Origin: DATKAS01 sp963773315
Lineage (GTDB): Bacteria > Actinomycetota > Acidimicrobiia > Acidimicrobiales > DATKAS01
NCBI GenBank assembly: GCA_963773315.1
Contig: CAVZAF010000011.1
Coordinates: 1 to 64,000, forward strand
Length of the DNA: 64,000 bases
Reading direction: 5' to 3'
Made by a program: the position numbers and the translations under genes. This document shows, piece after piece, positions 28,007 through 40,753 of this stretch. The notes under the pieces are model-generated. The model did not search any database, had not been told where the DNA came from, and saw only the letters and a list, made by a program, of their open reading frames with translations. Within the stretch, counting starts at the first letter, position 1. Every line of letters starts with the position of its first letter.

Positions 28007-29286
28007 CAGCTTCGGATGATGTCGAGGACGAGGGACTTGCGCTCGGGAGGCTCGGCTCCGATGTCGATCGCGCCATCGAGCGCCTCGACCGCGCTGCGGA
28101 CCCGTTCCGGGTCGTCGACGTGGAGCTCGAGGATGGGCTGCCCCTCCTCGACGGCATCGCCCTCCTTCGCGACACAGCGCACGCCGGCGGTCGCGCTGAC
28201 CGGATCCTCCTTGCGGGATCGACCCGCACCGAGTCGCCACGCCGCGATGCCGACGCTGAGCGCGTCGAGCCGGGTGATGTAGCCCGGCGCGTTCGGCCCG
28301 AATCGCGAGGCGCTGCGAGGCCTCGGGTAGCAGCGCGTCGGGATCTCCGCCCTGAGCCGTGACCATCTCGCGCCACTTCCCGAGCGCGGATCCGTCGGCG
28401 AGGTGAGCGCCCGGATCCGCCGGAGAGGCCCGCCAACGAGAGCATCTCGTCGGCGAGCGCGAGGGTGACCTCGACGAGATCGTCCGAGACCGTCGACGCG
28501 ACCTGACAGCACGTCGACCGACTCGGTGACCTCGATCGCGTTGCCGGCCGCGCGCCCGAGCACCGTGTCCATCGCGGTGATCAGCGCTGACGTGCGGACG
28601 CCGTTCGCCTCGCCGATCACGACCATCGCCTCGGCGAGACGAGTCGCGTCGTCACGCGACCGCATGAACGCACCCGACCCGGTCTTCACGTCGAGCACCA
28701 GCGCCTCGGTGCCCTCTGCGATCTTCTTCGACATGATCGAGCTGGCGATCAGCGGGATCGACTCGACCGTCGCAGTGACATCGCGCAGCGCGTAGAGCTT
28801 GCGATCGGCCGGCGTCAGCCCCGAGCCCGCGGCCGCGATCACGCACCCCACCGTCTGGAGCTGCGACACCATCTCGGTCGGCGACAGCGCCGAGCGCCAA
28901 CCCGCGATCGCGTCGAGCTTGTCGAGCGTGCCGCCGCTGTGACCGAGCCCGCGTCCCGACAGCTGGGGCACCGCTGCACCGCACGCCGCGACCAGCGGCG
29001 CCAGGATCAGCGAGACCTTGTCACCCACCCCGCCAGTCGAGTGCTTGTCGACGGTCGGACGGCCGACACTCGAGAGGTCGAGCCGTTCGCCCGAATCGAT
29101 CATCGCCCCGGTCCAGACCGCGAGCTCGCCGGGCTGCATCCCTTGGAAGTAGATCGCCATGCAGAGCGCCGCCGCCTGCTCGTCGGCGACCTCGCCCTTC
29201 GTGTACGCGTCGATGAACCAGCGCAGCTGCGCGTCGGTGAGCCGCTCGCCGTCGCGCTTGGCCTTGATGATCTCGACGACGTTCAT
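28006..29286 (-). CDS. deoA: Thymidine/pyrimidine-nucleoside phosphorylase
   Basis: Cleaves thymidine or uridine with phosphate to base and (deoxy)ribose 1-phosphate. The start MNVVEIIKAKRDGERLTDAQ leads to FIDAYTKGEVADEQAAALCM, the phosphate site KHSTGGVGDKVSLIL and the family signature SGRGLGHSGGTLDKLDAIAG. Then come KLYALRDVTATVESIPLI and SSIMSKKIAEGTEALVLDVK. The C-terminal domain (SVGIAAWRLGAGRSRKEDPV, GVRCVAKEGDAVEEGQPIL) is present but broken by three or more indels between about 28500 and 28290. The ATG at 29286 overlaps the cdd stop. Confidence 0.92.
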   Translation of the reverse strand: MNVVEIIKAKRDGERLTDAQLRWFIDAYTKGEVADEQAAALCMAIYFQGMQPGELAVWTGAMIDSGERLDLSSVGRPTVDKHSTGGVGDKVSLILAPLVAACGAAVPQLSGRGLGHSGGTLDKLDAIAGWRSALSPTEMVSQLQTVGCVIAAAGSGLTPADRKLYALRDVTATVESIPLIASSIMSKKIAEGTEALVLDVKTGSGAFMRSRDDATRLAEAMVVIGEANGVRTSALITAMDTVLGRAAGNAIEVTESVDVLSGRVDGLGRSRRGHPRARRRDALVGGPLRRIRALTSPTDPRSGSGARWSRLRAEIPTRCYPRPRSASRFGPNAPGYITRLDALSVGIAAWRLGAGRSRKEDPVSATAGVRCVAKEGDAVEEGQPILELHVDDPERVRSAVEALDGAIDIGAEPPERKSLVLDIIRS

Positions 29287-29683
29287 CCGCCCTCCGCCAG
29301 TCGCTCGGCGTCGAACGCTCCGGGCAGCACGTCGCTCATCGCGCCGCACCGTGCCGTCGCCGTCGACCAGGAGGTCCGCGCCGCCTGCCTCCCACAGCAG
29401 CTGACGGCAGCGGCCACACGGCATGACGGGATCGCCCAGCGCCGGTGCGAGTCGCCACCGCGACGAGCCGCCCTCCCCCGCCCGCGTGCAGAACCGACAC
29501 CAGCCCGCACTCCGCGCACAGCGTGAGCCCATACGACGCGTTCTCGACGTTGCAGGCGGTGATCACCCGGCCATCGTCGACCAGCCCGGCGGCGCCGACG
29601 TGGAAGTGGGAGTAGGGCGCGTACGCCCGCGTCGCGACCTCGACCGCAGCCGCGCGCAGCGCGGCCCAGTCGATCTCCGCCAT
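29283..29683 (-). CDS. cdd: Cytidine deaminase
   Basis: Deaminates cytidine and deoxycytidine to the uridines. It starts MAEIDWAALRAAAVEVATRA and shows RAYAPYSHFHVGAA, then the catalytic CNVENASYGLTLCAECGLVS, whose C-A-E contains the first zinc Cys and the proton-shuttling Glu. After a frame break near 29450 comes PVMPCGRCRQLLWE, with the P-C-x-x-C zinc pair. The C-terminus (DVLPGAFDAERLAEGG) is in a third frame. Both ends overlap neighbours by ATGA: the permease upstream and deoA downstream. It feeds deoA with uridine/deoxyuridine. Confidence 0.92.
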
Positions 29684-30980
29684 CAGATCTGCTGACCCTT
29701 GCGCCACGGCTGACCGTCGGCCGCGGGCGGTCGCAGCCGCTGCGCGGCGAACGCAAGGACGAGCAGCGTCGTGACGTAAGGGGTGATGAAGACGAACTGA
29801 TCGGGCACCTTCGCGGTGATCCCGAAGTACACGCCGAACACGACCGCCGCGACGATCATCCCGGCGCCGGTCATGCGGCTTGCCCACGTAGATCGCGCGG
29901 AACGCCAAGAACCCGAGCACGATCGCCACGAACAGGATCAGCGCGCGCACCGAGTCACTGCTGCGCAGCTGGAGCGCGTCCGCGAAGCCGAAGAGCCCGG
30001 CACCCATCGCGATGCCGGCTGGCATCCAGTTGCCGAAGATCAGCGCGGCGAGGCCGATGAAGCCGCGCCCGCCGGTCTGGCCCTCCTTGTAGCGACCCGC
30101 GCTCTCGAGCACGAGGTACGCGCCCGGCGAGTCCGGAGAGCGCGCCCGAGATGAGCACGCCGATGTACTTCATGCGGTACACGGGCACGCCGAGCGAATC
30201 GGCCGCCGTCGGCGCCTCGCCCACCGAGCGCAGCCGCAGGCCGAAGGTGGTGTGCCACAACAGGTAGGCGCTGAAGGGCACGAGCAGGACAGCGATGACC
30301 GTGAGCCACGAGAGGTTGGAGGTCATCCCCTTCACGAGGCCCGAGACGTCAGAGACGAGGAACCAGTGCTTCTTCTCCAACCATCCGAACATGTCGGGCG
30401 TACTGCCACCCGAACAGGCTGCCTCCGCCGAGGAAGGGCAAGGTGAAGCGGCCGACGTTGCCCTGGACGGGCGGCGACAGGCTCGCCGACGCTCCCGGCT
30501 GCCCGGTGAAGACGGCGGTCGCCAGGTAGCGCGTCACGCCCGCGGCAAGGATGTTGATCGCGACACCCGACACGATGTGGTCGACGCCGAACGTCACGGT
30601 GGCGATCGCGTGCACGCAGCCCACCGAGCGCGCCACCGATGACGCCGCACAGCACACCGGCCCACGGTCCCCACTGCCAGCCGCCCCAAGCACCGAACCA
30701 GGTGCCGAGGATCATCATCCCTTCGAGGCCGATGTTCACGATGCCCGGCGCGCTCCGCATACAGCCCGCCGAGCGCCGCGAGACCGATCGGCACGGCCAG
30801 GCGCAGCGCGGCGCCGAACGTGCCGCTCGACGTCAGGTCGTTCGCTCCGGTGACGACGCGCACGGCGGCGAGCACCGCGAAGACGCCGAACGCCACGAGG
30901 GCGGTGCCGAGCCACGAGAGCTGGGGTAGCGATCGGGCCTTCGAAGGTCCCTTCGGCAGGGTCTCGCGCAGGGTGCTCAT
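29683..30980 (-). CDS. Nucleoside ABC importer, second permease
   Basis: Membrane subunit of a BMP-type (nucleoside) ABC transporter, related to NupQ/YufQ. Recognisable pieces are LRLAVPIGLAALGGLYAER, IVNIGLEGMMILGTWFGAW, VTFGVDHIVSGVAINILAAG, DSLGVPVYRMKYIGVLISG, GRGFIGLAALIFGNWMPAGI and, at the end, FVFITPYVTTLLVLAFAAQR. The 'INIGLEGMM' and 'GRGFIGLAALIFGNW' stretches mark this permease type. It is fragmented by at least five frame breaks. The ATG at 30980 overlaps the first permease, and its stop overlaps cdd, coupling import with deamination. Confidence 0.86.
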
Positions 30981-32129
30981 GCGGGCACCGGCTCAGGGAT
31001 CGCGCCGCCTGCACCACCTGCGGCGGCCCGCGGCTCGGCCTTCGCCGCCGCATCACGCACCTCGGCCGCGACGCGCGCCCGCGAACGATCTCGTACGCGA
31101 TGACGGACGAGAGGATGATCGACCCCTGCATGATCTTCGAGATCTCTTGCGGGATGTTCTGCAAAGCCAAGACCTGCGTGGCTCGCTCGATGTAGGCGAA
31201 GAGCAGGGCCGCGAACGCGATGCCGACCGGATGGTTGCGACCCACGAGTGCGACCGCGATGCCCGTGAAGCCGAGCGTCGTCGGGAACTGCTCGGTGTAG
31301 CGGTGGAACTGCGGGTCGCCGAGCAGCGGCCCGATGGCCACCAGGCCTGCGATCCCGCCGCTGATCAGCATGGTCTTCATGATCATGGCCTTGGGGTTGA
31401 TGCCCGCGGCCCGAGCGGCGGGCTGGGTTCGCACCCGTCGCCCGCAGATCGAAGCCGAACCGCGTGCGCCACACCAACACGTAGTATCCGACGCCGAGGA
31501 GCACCGCGCCGACGAAGAAGCCGTTGAGCTGCGTGCCCGCCGGGAGGTGGAAGCCGAACAGCTCGAAGAACCGGTTGAGCGGCGGGATGAACGACGACGG
31601 CGGCATCGGCTTCGTCTTCGTGACCAGATCGCCGGTTTCGTTCGTCGCGCGCAGGTAGTTCGTGAGCAGGTAGGCGGTGATGCCTGTCGCGATGGAGTTG
31701 AGCATGATCGTCGAGATCACCTCGCTCACGCCCCGCCACACCTTCAAGATCGCGGCGATGGCCGCCCACGCTGCGCCGACGGCGACCGCCACGACCATGA
31801 TGAACGTCACCTGCACGACGGGAGTGAACGACACCGCGGCGCCGGCCGCCGCGGCGAGCACTGCAGCCATGCGGTACTGGCCGTCGACGCCGATGTTGAA
31901 CAGCCCATCTTGAAGCCGATCGCGACCGCGAGCGCCGACACGTAGTACGGGATCGCGCGGTTGATGACAGACACGACCGAGTCGGTCGAGTCGGTGTACT
32001 GCCACATCGACTTGAACGCGTCGATCGGGCTGTGCCCGCTCACCTCGAGCACGATCGCCGAGACGAGCAACGAGAACACGACCGCGGCGACAGGTGCAGC
32101 GAGGGCGTAGAAGATCCGGCGCGGCCAGC

Positions 32130-32133
<4 letters not shown>
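30977..32133 (-). CDS. Nucleoside ABC importer, first permease
   Basis: Membrane subunit related to NupP/YufP. The GTG at 32133 overlaps the ATPase stop. Segments include RIFYALAAPVAAVVFSLLVS, FNIGVDGQYRMAAVLAAAAG (the F-N-I-G-x-x-G-Q signature), WAAIAAILKVWRGVSEVIST, TIMLNSIATGITAYLLTNYL and GFTGIAVALVGRNHPVGIAF. A periplasmic loop of about 60 residues (NETGDLVTKTKPMPPSSFIP onward) is typical. Three or more frame breaks (about 31905, 31430, 31080). A polar Ala/Glu-rich tail ends at PEPVPA. Confidence 0.86.
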
Positions 32134-33718
<1,585 letters not shown>

Positions 33719-33731
33719 GGACCGTTCTCTA

Positions 33732-34965
33732 CTACATCCGGCTCGTCAGACCTGTGGGAGCGGTCGGAACCGTGATCTTGCCGTCGATGATCTGCTGCTT
33801 GAGATCGTCGAGCTTGGCTCTTGATGTCCTCGAGGTTGCCACCCGTCGTCGAGTAGCCGACGCCATCGACCTTGAGGTCGAACACCGGGTCGGTGCCCAC
33901 CTTGGCCTTGCCCTCGAGGTAGTCGCCGATCGTGTTGTACACGGCCACGTCGACCCGCTTCAGCATCGAGGTCATGACGTACGGCTCGAGATCGGCACCC
34001 GACCGTGAGGATCTGGTCGGAGTCGACGCCGATGCCGCACACGTGCGTGTTGTTCGCGTCGGAGTACTCCTTGGCGGCCTGGAACATGCCGAGACCGGAG
34101 CCGCCGGCGGCGGCGTAGACGATGTCGGCGCCACCCTCGTACATGGCCGCGGCGATCTCCTTGCCCTTCGCCGGGTCGTTGAAGCCGCTGAAGTCAGGCG
34201 GCTGGCTGATGTACTTCACGTCGACCTTGATGTCCGGGTTGACCTGCTTGGCGCCTGCGGTGTAGCCGGCCTCGAACTTCTTGATGAGGTCGTTCTCGAC
34301 ACCGCCGATGAAGCCGATGTGGCCGCGTCTTGCTCTTCATGCGCCGCAGCCGCACCCACGAGGAACGAGCCCTGCTCCTCGGCGAACGTCATCGACACGA
34401 CGTTGGGAGCATCGACGACCGAGTCGACGATGCCGAAGTTGATGTTCGGGTTCGCCTTGGCACCTGCGGTGATCGCGTCGCCCCAGAGGAACCCGACGCC
34501 GATGATCAGGCCGTTGCCCGAGCTCGCCAGCAGGTTCAGGCGGTCAGCGCGGTCCGCGTCGCCCGTCGGAGTCGACTCGGTGGCCGCGATGCCGAAGTCG
34601 GCCTTGGCCTTGTCGAGACCAGCGCCGGCGGAGTCGTTGAACGACTGGTCGCCGCGGCCGGTGATGTCGTACATGATGCCGACCTTGTTGTTGACGCCGC
34701 TCGCCTGGGTCAGCGTGCGCGTCTCGAGCGTGTTGTCAGCCGAGCCCTTCACGTCCTTGGTGCCACCGCAGGCCGGCAGCGCCTCGCCGCTCGCACCCGT
34801 CGTCGCGGCACCGCCGCCCGTCGTCGCAGCGCCGCCGCCCGTGGTCGCGGCACCTCCGCCCGTCGTTGCACTTGATGATCCGCTGTCATCCCCGCACGCC
34901 GCGGCCACGAAAGTGAACGCAGTGAGCAGGGCTAGCAAGCTCACTAGTCGGCGCGATCTGCGCAC
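33732..34965 (-). CDS. BMP family nucleoside-binding lipoprotein
   Basis: Extracytoplasmic receptor of the importer. The GTG at 34965 has AGGAGG upstream and gives a lipoprotein signal (LLALLTAFTFVAAACGDD). A flexible linker of seven-residue repeats (ATTGGGA, three and a half copies) follows. The BMP domain shows GIMYDITGRGDQSFNDSAGA, LIIGVGFLWGDAITAGAKAN, VVSMTFAEEQGSFLVGAAAA, GHIGFIGGVENDLIKKFEAG, DIVYAAAGGSGLGMFQAAKE and CGIGVDSDQILTVG. BMP receptors bind nucleosides. Three frame breaks (about 34325, 34010, 33820). It heads the leftward salvage run. Confidence 0.9.
34798..34870 (-). repeat. 21-base tandem repeat in the lipoprotein linker
   Basis: Three complete copies of a 21-base unit (34798-34818, 34819-34839, 34840-34860) and a ten-base partial copy. 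They encode the Ala-Thr-Thr-Gly-Gly-Gly-Ala linker between the lipid anchor and the BMP domain. Copies differ at a few third positions, so they are not a very recent expansion. Confidence 0.8.
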
Positions 34966-35137
34966 AGTGAACCCCCTCCTGGTCAGGTCAGTGATCCGGC
35001 GACGCTAGGTGTCGGCGGGTGGCCGTTCAAGCGACGGGTGGCCCTGTCGTCACATCTTCACGAGAACGAAATGGCATCCTCTCGGTCTCGATAGAGGTGC
35101 CCGTCGGCGCGAGGGGCGGACCCTAGGCTCGGGCCCG

Positions 35138-36560
35138 GTGCTCTTCCCCACCATCCAATTCGCGATCTTCTTCCCGATCGTGTTCGTCCTCAGCTGGCTG
35201 CTGCGGCCGTACCCGACCCGGTGGAAGGTGCTGATGGTGATCGCCAGCTACACCTTCTACGGCTGGTGGGACTGGCACTACGTCTTCCTTCTCGGCGGGT
35301 CCACGATCGCGAACCAGCTCTTCGCTCGCGCGATCGCGCCCTCACGCGAGCCGGTGCGGCGTGTCCTCCTGATCGCTGCAGTGACCGTCAACCTCGGCGC
35401 GCTCGCGTACTTCAAGTACTACGGCTTCTTCACGACCTCGATCGTGAACAGCTTGAGCGACGTCGGCATCAAGGTGTCGCCGCCGCTCTTCCAGATCATC
35501 CTGCCGATCGGGATCTCGTTCTTCACGTTCCAAGCGCTGTCGTACGTCGTCGACACCTACCGCGGCAAGGTGGAACCGGTCCCGTTCCTCGACTTCGCGA
35601 CGTACCTCTCGTTCTTCCCCCATCTCGTCGCCGGCCCGATCGTCCGCGCGTCCGAGTTCCTGCCCCAGCTGCAAGAGCGACCCGACCCTCGCTACCTCGA
35701 CGGCAGCCACGCGTTCCGACTCATCGTCGCCGGCATGTTCAAGAAGGTCGTGATCTCGAGCTACCTCGCGGGCGCGATCGTCGATCAGGTCTTCGCCGCG
35801 CCGAAGAACCACAGCTCGCTCGAGATCCTCTTCGCCATCTACGGCTACGCGATCCAGATCTACGCGGACTTCAGCGGGTACACCGACATCGCGATCGGGA
35901 TCGCGCTGCTGCTGGGCATCCGCTTCCCGCCGAACTTCGACTCGCCGTACACCGCGCGCTCGCTGCAGGACTTCTGGCGGCGTTGGCACATGACCTTGTC
36001 GCGCTTCTTGCGCGACTACCTCTACATCCCGCTCGGCGGCAATCGCGGTAGCCGGTTCCGGACGTACCGCAACCTCATGTTGACGATGCTCATCGGCGGC
36101 CTCTGGCACGGCGCGGCGTGGACGTTCGTGGTCTGGGGCGGCATCCACGGCACCGCGCTCGCGGTCGAGCACTACCGAGCGGACCGCCGCGAGCGCCTGG
36201 GCCTGCCCGAGCCGGCCCAGACCCGGGGCCGGATGATCGTCGAGTGGCTCATCACGTTCAACGTCGTGTGCCTCGCGTGGGTCTTCTTCCGCAGCGCGAA
36301 CTTCACGACGGCGTTCACGATGCTCGAGCGCCTCTTCACCGCCTGGGGCACCGGCCCCGCTCGTCACCCCGCTCCTCCTGTTCACGATCGCGGCGATGCT
36401 GGCGAGCCAGTTCGTCCCCGAGGATGCGATGCGTCGCGTGCAGGCCCAGTTCTCGCACTTCCCGGTCGTCGCGCAGGGCCTCACCCTCGCCGGGTGCTTC
36501 TTCGTGATCAACGCCCTCGGACCGATCGGCGTGGCGCCGTTCATCTACTTCCAGTTCTGA
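35138..36560 (+). CDS. MBOAT family membrane O-acyltransferase (AlgI-like)
   Basis: Polytopic membrane enzyme of the AlgI/DltB group that passes acetyl groups across the membrane for O-acetylation of surface polysaccharide or peptidoglycan. Starts VLFPTIQFAIFFPIVFVLSW. Marked segments are ASYTFYGWWDWHYVFLL, ILPIGISFFTFQALSYVVDT, SFFPHLVAGPIVRASEFLPQ and YGYAIQIYADFSGYTDIAIG. The conserved NFDSPYTARSLQDFWRRWHM and LIGGLWHGAAWTFVVWGGIH carry the catalytic His (GLWHG). One frame break near 36358; the end is the aromatic FIYFQF as in AlgI. It precedes an SGNH partner on the same strand. Confidence 0.92.
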
Positions 36561-36671
36561 GCTCGATTGGTCGGAGATGACTCCTCCGGCCATCGAGCCA
36601 TCGCGTAGCGTCGCGACATCGCGACCCCGACTCGCACCCGGCCAACCGATGGTCCCCCGTCGCAGCCCAGG

Positions 36672-37765
36672 ATGCGCGAGACCGACCATCCCGCCGGTCG
36701 CGCGCACAAGCTGCGCAGCCGTCCGATGTCCGCGGGACAGGTGCTCGTCGTCGGCGCCATCGCGTTCTTCGGCGCCGCGTTCCTGAACTCGCAGACGCTG
36801 CTCGACATGGCCGAGCGTCAGCCGTACGGATGGCAGCGCACGGTTGCGGTCGACCTCGCGAAGCCGCTGAACACGGTCAGTCGCTGGACGGGCCTGGCGA
36901 AGCCGGGCGAGGCGATCGACGAAGTGCGGGGCCGCAACTCCGGTTCGGCCGACTCGTTCAACGCGCTGACGTCGAGCACGATCCCGACCGTTTCGTCGGT
37001 CGCGCCTCCCACGACCGCAGCCGGCGCGCCGACATCGGCAGGCACGGCCGCAACCGACACGGCGACGAGTGCACCGACCACCGCCGCACGCGTCGACGAC
37101 GCGTCGCTCCGCTCCGAACGCCTACCGCTGCGAACCCGTTGAAGATGTGGATCGGCGGCGACTCGATGGCCGTCCGAGGTCGGGCCAGTCGCCTGTCTCG
37201 CGTCGCCGGTGAGACCGGCGTGATCACGCCGACGCGTCGACGCGCGCATCTCGACGGGCTTGACGCGGCCCGACTACTTCGACTGGCCCGCTCACCTCAT
37301 CGACGTCGTGAACCAGCAGAACCCCGAAGTCATGGTGGTGATGTTCGGCGCCAACGACACGCAGAAGATGAAGCTCGACGGCAAGGTGTACGACGTCAGC
37401 TCACCGGAGTGGCAGGCCGAGTACCGCCGCCGCGTCGACGCGGTGATGACGTTCCTCACGCAAGGCGGAAAGCGCCACGTGTACTGGATCGGCCAGCCGG
37501 TCATGCGCGCCGGTGACTTCGACCAGAAGCAGATCATCCTCGAGGGCATCTACCGCGACGAAGCCGCGAAGCATCCGGGCGTGACGTTCATCCACACCGC
37601 ACGATGTTCGCCGGCCCCGACGGCGCGTTCTCCGCCTACCTGCCCGACCCGAGCGGCAAGCAGGTGCTGATGCGGGCGCAGGACGGCGTGCACTTGTCGC
37701 TCGCAGGCGCCAACCGAGTCGCCGCCCTCGCGCTCCAGACGGTGCAGGGCGACTACACGTCCTGA
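36672..37765 (+). CDS. SGNH-type (DUF459) acetyl-transfer partner of the MBOAT protein
   Basis: A membrane-anchored extracytoplasmic SGNH hydrolase fold. One N-terminal helix (AGQVLVVGAIAFFGAAFLNS) is followed by a long Thr/Ala/Ser-rich linker and then the catalytic domain: block I WIGGDSMAV (nucleophile Ser), block III VMVVMFGANDTQKMKLDGK, RHVYWIGQPVMRAGDFDQKQ, and block V AQDGVHLSLAGANRVAAL with the Asp-x-x-His dyad. Four or more frame breaks (about 37125, 37240, 37600). MBOAT plus SGNH pairs work as a transfer chain in alginate, cellulose and peptidoglycan acetylation, which fits the 112-base spacing behind the MBOAT gene. The acceptor glycan is not identifiable. Confidence 0.83.
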
Positions 37766-37794
37766 CCTTGGCCCCTCCCGGCTGACAGGCTGAC

Positions 37795-39283
37795 GTGGTG
37801 CGATCCGGCCCGCTCGACGATCGCGCCGCCTGGCGCCAGCACGGGTTCGACGGCGAGCCCGCGGACTTGGTCGCGGCCGAGTCCCTGCCGAAGGCCTGGG
37901 TCTCCCGATGGGCCGCGGCGCCGAACGCTCTCGTGCTCCGCGACACCGAGACACCGTGGATGACGGCGACCGAGGTCGAGGACAAGAGCGCCGCGGCGGC
38001 AGCCCGCCTCGCCGCCGCGGGCATCGAGCCTGGCGACCGCGTCGTGATGAGCTGCCCGCCCTCCGCCGACCTCGTGATCGCGCACGTCGCCGCGCTCCGC
38101 CTCGGGGCGATCGTCGTTCCCGTCAACACCGCGTTCGGACCGAACGAGGCGGGCAACGTGTGGAGCGAGGCGCGGCCGAAGCTCGCGGTGCTCGACGATC
38201 CAGCGCGCCTGCCCGAAGCTCCGAGCTGCCCTCCGTCACTCGACGGACTCCCCACGAGCGGTGGATCGCCTGTGCTCGATGCGAGCGGGCCCGACGACCC
38301 CGCGATGCTCATGTTCACGTCGGGCACGACGGGTCGACCGAAGGGTGCGGTCTTGACTCACGGCAACGCGCTCGCGAGCGCGGAGGGCGTGCGCGCCGCG
38401 TGGCGATGGACGCCCGAGGACCGGCTCGTGCTCACGCTGCCGCTTTTCCACATGCACGGTCTTGGCGTGGGTGTGCACGGCACGTTGCTCACGGGAGCCA
38501 GCATGGCGATCGCGCCGTTCAGCGCGGACGGCGTGCTCGATCTCGCGGCGGCAGAGAAGGCGACGCTCTTCTTCGGTGTGCCGACGATGTACGTGCGGCT
38601 CGTCGCGAGTCCACGAGTCGGCGAGCTCGCATCGCTGCGGCTCTGCGTGTCCGGGTCGGCCGCGCTCGCTGCCGACGTGTGGCGCGCGCTCGCCGAGCGG
38701 GGGGCCAGCGCGTCATCGAGCGCTACGGCATGACCGAGACGTTCATGAACACGTCGAACCCTCACGACGGCGACCGGCGGCCGGGCTCGGTCGGGTTCGG
38801 CGCTGCCCGGCGTCGAGGTGCGACTCGGCGACAACGACGAGATCTGCGTCCGCGGACCCAACGTCTTGCACTCGTACTGGGAGCGCCCCGACGCCACCGC
38901 CGACGCGTTCCGCGACGGATGGTTCCTGACCGGCGACATCGGCGAGTTCGACGGCGACGGCTACCTCAGCATCGTCGGCCGGTCGAAGGACCTGATCATC
39001 ACGGGCGGCTTCAACGTGTATCCGCGCGAGATCGAAGAGCTGCTCGCCGAGCACCCCGCCGTCGCAGAGGCCGCGGTCGCCGGCGAGCCCTCAGACGAGT
39101 GGGGTGAGACGGTCGTCGCCTATGTGGTGACCGCCGACGCGGTCAGCGAGGCCGACCTCATCGAGTGGTGTGGTCGAACGGCTCGCCAAGTACAAGCGGC
39201 CGCGCCACGTGCGATTCCTCGATGCCCTGCCTCGCAACGCGCTCGGGAAGGTGGTGAAGAGCGACCTCAGGACTCGACCGTGA
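37795..39283 (+). CDS. AMP-forming acyl-CoA synthetase (malonyl-CoA synthetase-like)
   Basis: ANL-superfamily ligase that makes an acyl-AMP and then acyl-CoA. The P-loop MLMFTSGTTGRPKGAVLTHG, then LPLFHMHGLGVGVHGTLLTG, ATLFFGVPTMYVRLV, ERYGMTETFMNTSNPHDGDR, the hinge region GWFLTGDIGEFDGDGYLSIV, RSKDLIITGGFNVYPREIEE and the C-terminal lysine segment LPRNALGKVVKSDLR are all present. The FHMHGLG and YGMTETxMxTSNP motifs are those of the malonyl/methylmalonyl-CoA synthetase branch. Frame breaks near 38710, 38805 and 39170. Its end overlaps the convergent cupredoxin gene by 17 bases. Confidence 0.87.
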
Positions 39284-39726
39284 TCGTCCCGTGCATGTTC
39301 GAGTGGATCTTGCAGTGGAAGGCGATCGTGCCGGCCTTGTCGGTGGTGAACTGGAAGCTGCCGCCGCCGTCCACGTTGTTCGAGTCGAACTCGCCGTTGT
39401 CGGCGGTGAACGTGTGGGCGAAGCTGTCGTCGTTCTTGAACGTGACCGTGTCGCCGACCTTCACCGTGATCTTGTGCGGGGTTGTAGGCGACGCTCTTGG
39501 CGACGACGGTGTTGGCGGCTGTCGCGCCTCCGCCCGCCGAGGCGGCTGACGTCGCGGTCGCATCGGACGGGATGGCGTAGCCGCCGCCTCCGGCGGCCGC
39601 CGGCGCAGCAGTGCTCGCCGAGGACGATCCGACGGTCGTGGCGGAGGACGAGCCGGAGTCGTCACCGCACGCCCCGAGGATGAACATCGCCGCGACAGCG
39701 GGAACCAGCAACACACGCAGCTTCAT
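39267..39726 (-). CDS. Cupredoxin (plastocyanin-like) lipoprotein
   Basis: A small type-1 copper protein anchored outside the cell. MKLRVLLVPAVAAMFILGAC provides a lipoprotein signal, followed by a Ser/Ala/Gly linker. The domain reads ITVKVGDTVTFKNDDSFAHT then FTADNGEFDSNNVDGG, and ends TTDKAGTIAFHCKIHSNMHG. Copper ligands are the His of FAHTF and the Cys, His and Met of HCKIHSNM, all present. One frame break near 39480. It probably carries electrons for a respiratory or copper-handling step; no partner gene is adjacent. Confidence 0.87.
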
Positions 39727-39804
39727 GACGGCACTCCCTGTTCGACTGTTCAGGAGTGTTCTACGCCATCGCGGCCCGGAGGGTTCAACCAGGAGCAGAC
39801 CGCG

Positions 39805-40738
39805 TCACCCAGGCGTGAGGAGCTCGCCGATGTCCTGGTTGTCGTGAAGACCGCCGATGGCGTCGGCCAGCAGCGCAGCGATCGAGCGGACCTCGACTCG
39901 CAGCTCGGGATGGTCACCCCCGAGCAGGCTGTCAGTCACGACGAGTCGGCTTGCCAGCGCGGCGAGGCGCGGCAGGTGCCGGGGGCACGAACAGGCCGTG
40001 AGTCGCCGCCACGACGATGTCGCCGGTGGCGCCGTGGGCCCGCAGCACACGCGCAGCTGCCTCGATGGTGCTGCCCGTGCTGATCATGTCGTCGACGATG
40101 AGCGCCGATCGACCCTCGACCTGTCCGACCAGCTCCTCGGCCCGTACCGCCGCGCCGCTCACCCGGGTCTTCCGTACGATCGCGACCGGGCGCGCCACGA
40201 GCGCGGCGTACCGCTCGGCGAGCTTGACCGCTCCGAGGTCGGGAGCGACGACGACGGCATCCTCGGCCAGCTCGCTGGAGAAGGCGCGAGCAAGGACCGG
40301 TACAGCGGTGAGCATCTCCACCGGCACGCTGCACATCGCTTCCAGCGCAGCGGTGTGCGGATCCACGATGACGAGCCGCTGCGCGCCTGCCGAGACAAGC
40401 GCTTCGGCGATCACGCGCGCCCCGACTGCCTCGCCAGGCTTGCTTCGCCGGTCCTGCCGGGCGTAGCCGAAGTAGGGCACCACCGCCGTCACCCGTTCCG
40501 CGCCGGCTCGACGGCAGGCATCGAGCAAGAGCAACAGTTCGACCACGTGCTCGCTCACCGGAGGACCGGTCGGTTCGACCACGTAGACGTCGTCACCCCG
40601 GACGTTGGCGACGACCGGTCTGAGCTCGCCGTCAGGGAACCGTTCCACCTCACAAGGGGTCAGCTCGCACGACAGCGCAGCTGCGACGCCAGCGGCGAGG
40701 GCGACGTTCGCCGTGCCCGCCACGATGCGCATCGACAT
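39805..40738 (-). CDS. prs: Ribose-phosphate pyrophosphokinase (PRPP synthetase)
   Basis: Makes PRPP from ribose 5-phosphate and ATP. It starts MSMRIVAGTANVALAAGVAA and shows CEVERFPDGELRPVV, VVEPTGPPVSEHVVELLLLL, TAVVPYFGYARQDRRSKPGE, the metal site VIVDPHTAALEAM, ARPVAIVRKTRVSG and the PRPP loop ALIVDDMISTGSTIEAAA. It is shorter than the standard enzyme by some residues in the flexible loop. One frame break near 39985. PRPP feeds upp and pncB, both in this window. It stands apart from glmU, the usual neighbour, so it may be a second copy. Confidence 0.88.
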
Positions 40739-40753
40739 CGCAACTGCCTCCTG

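Noticed and set aside
27973..28008. A programmed frameshift in the second add gene near its start.
   Set aside because: No slippery heptamer or following structure was seen; the break resembles the other random indels in the window.
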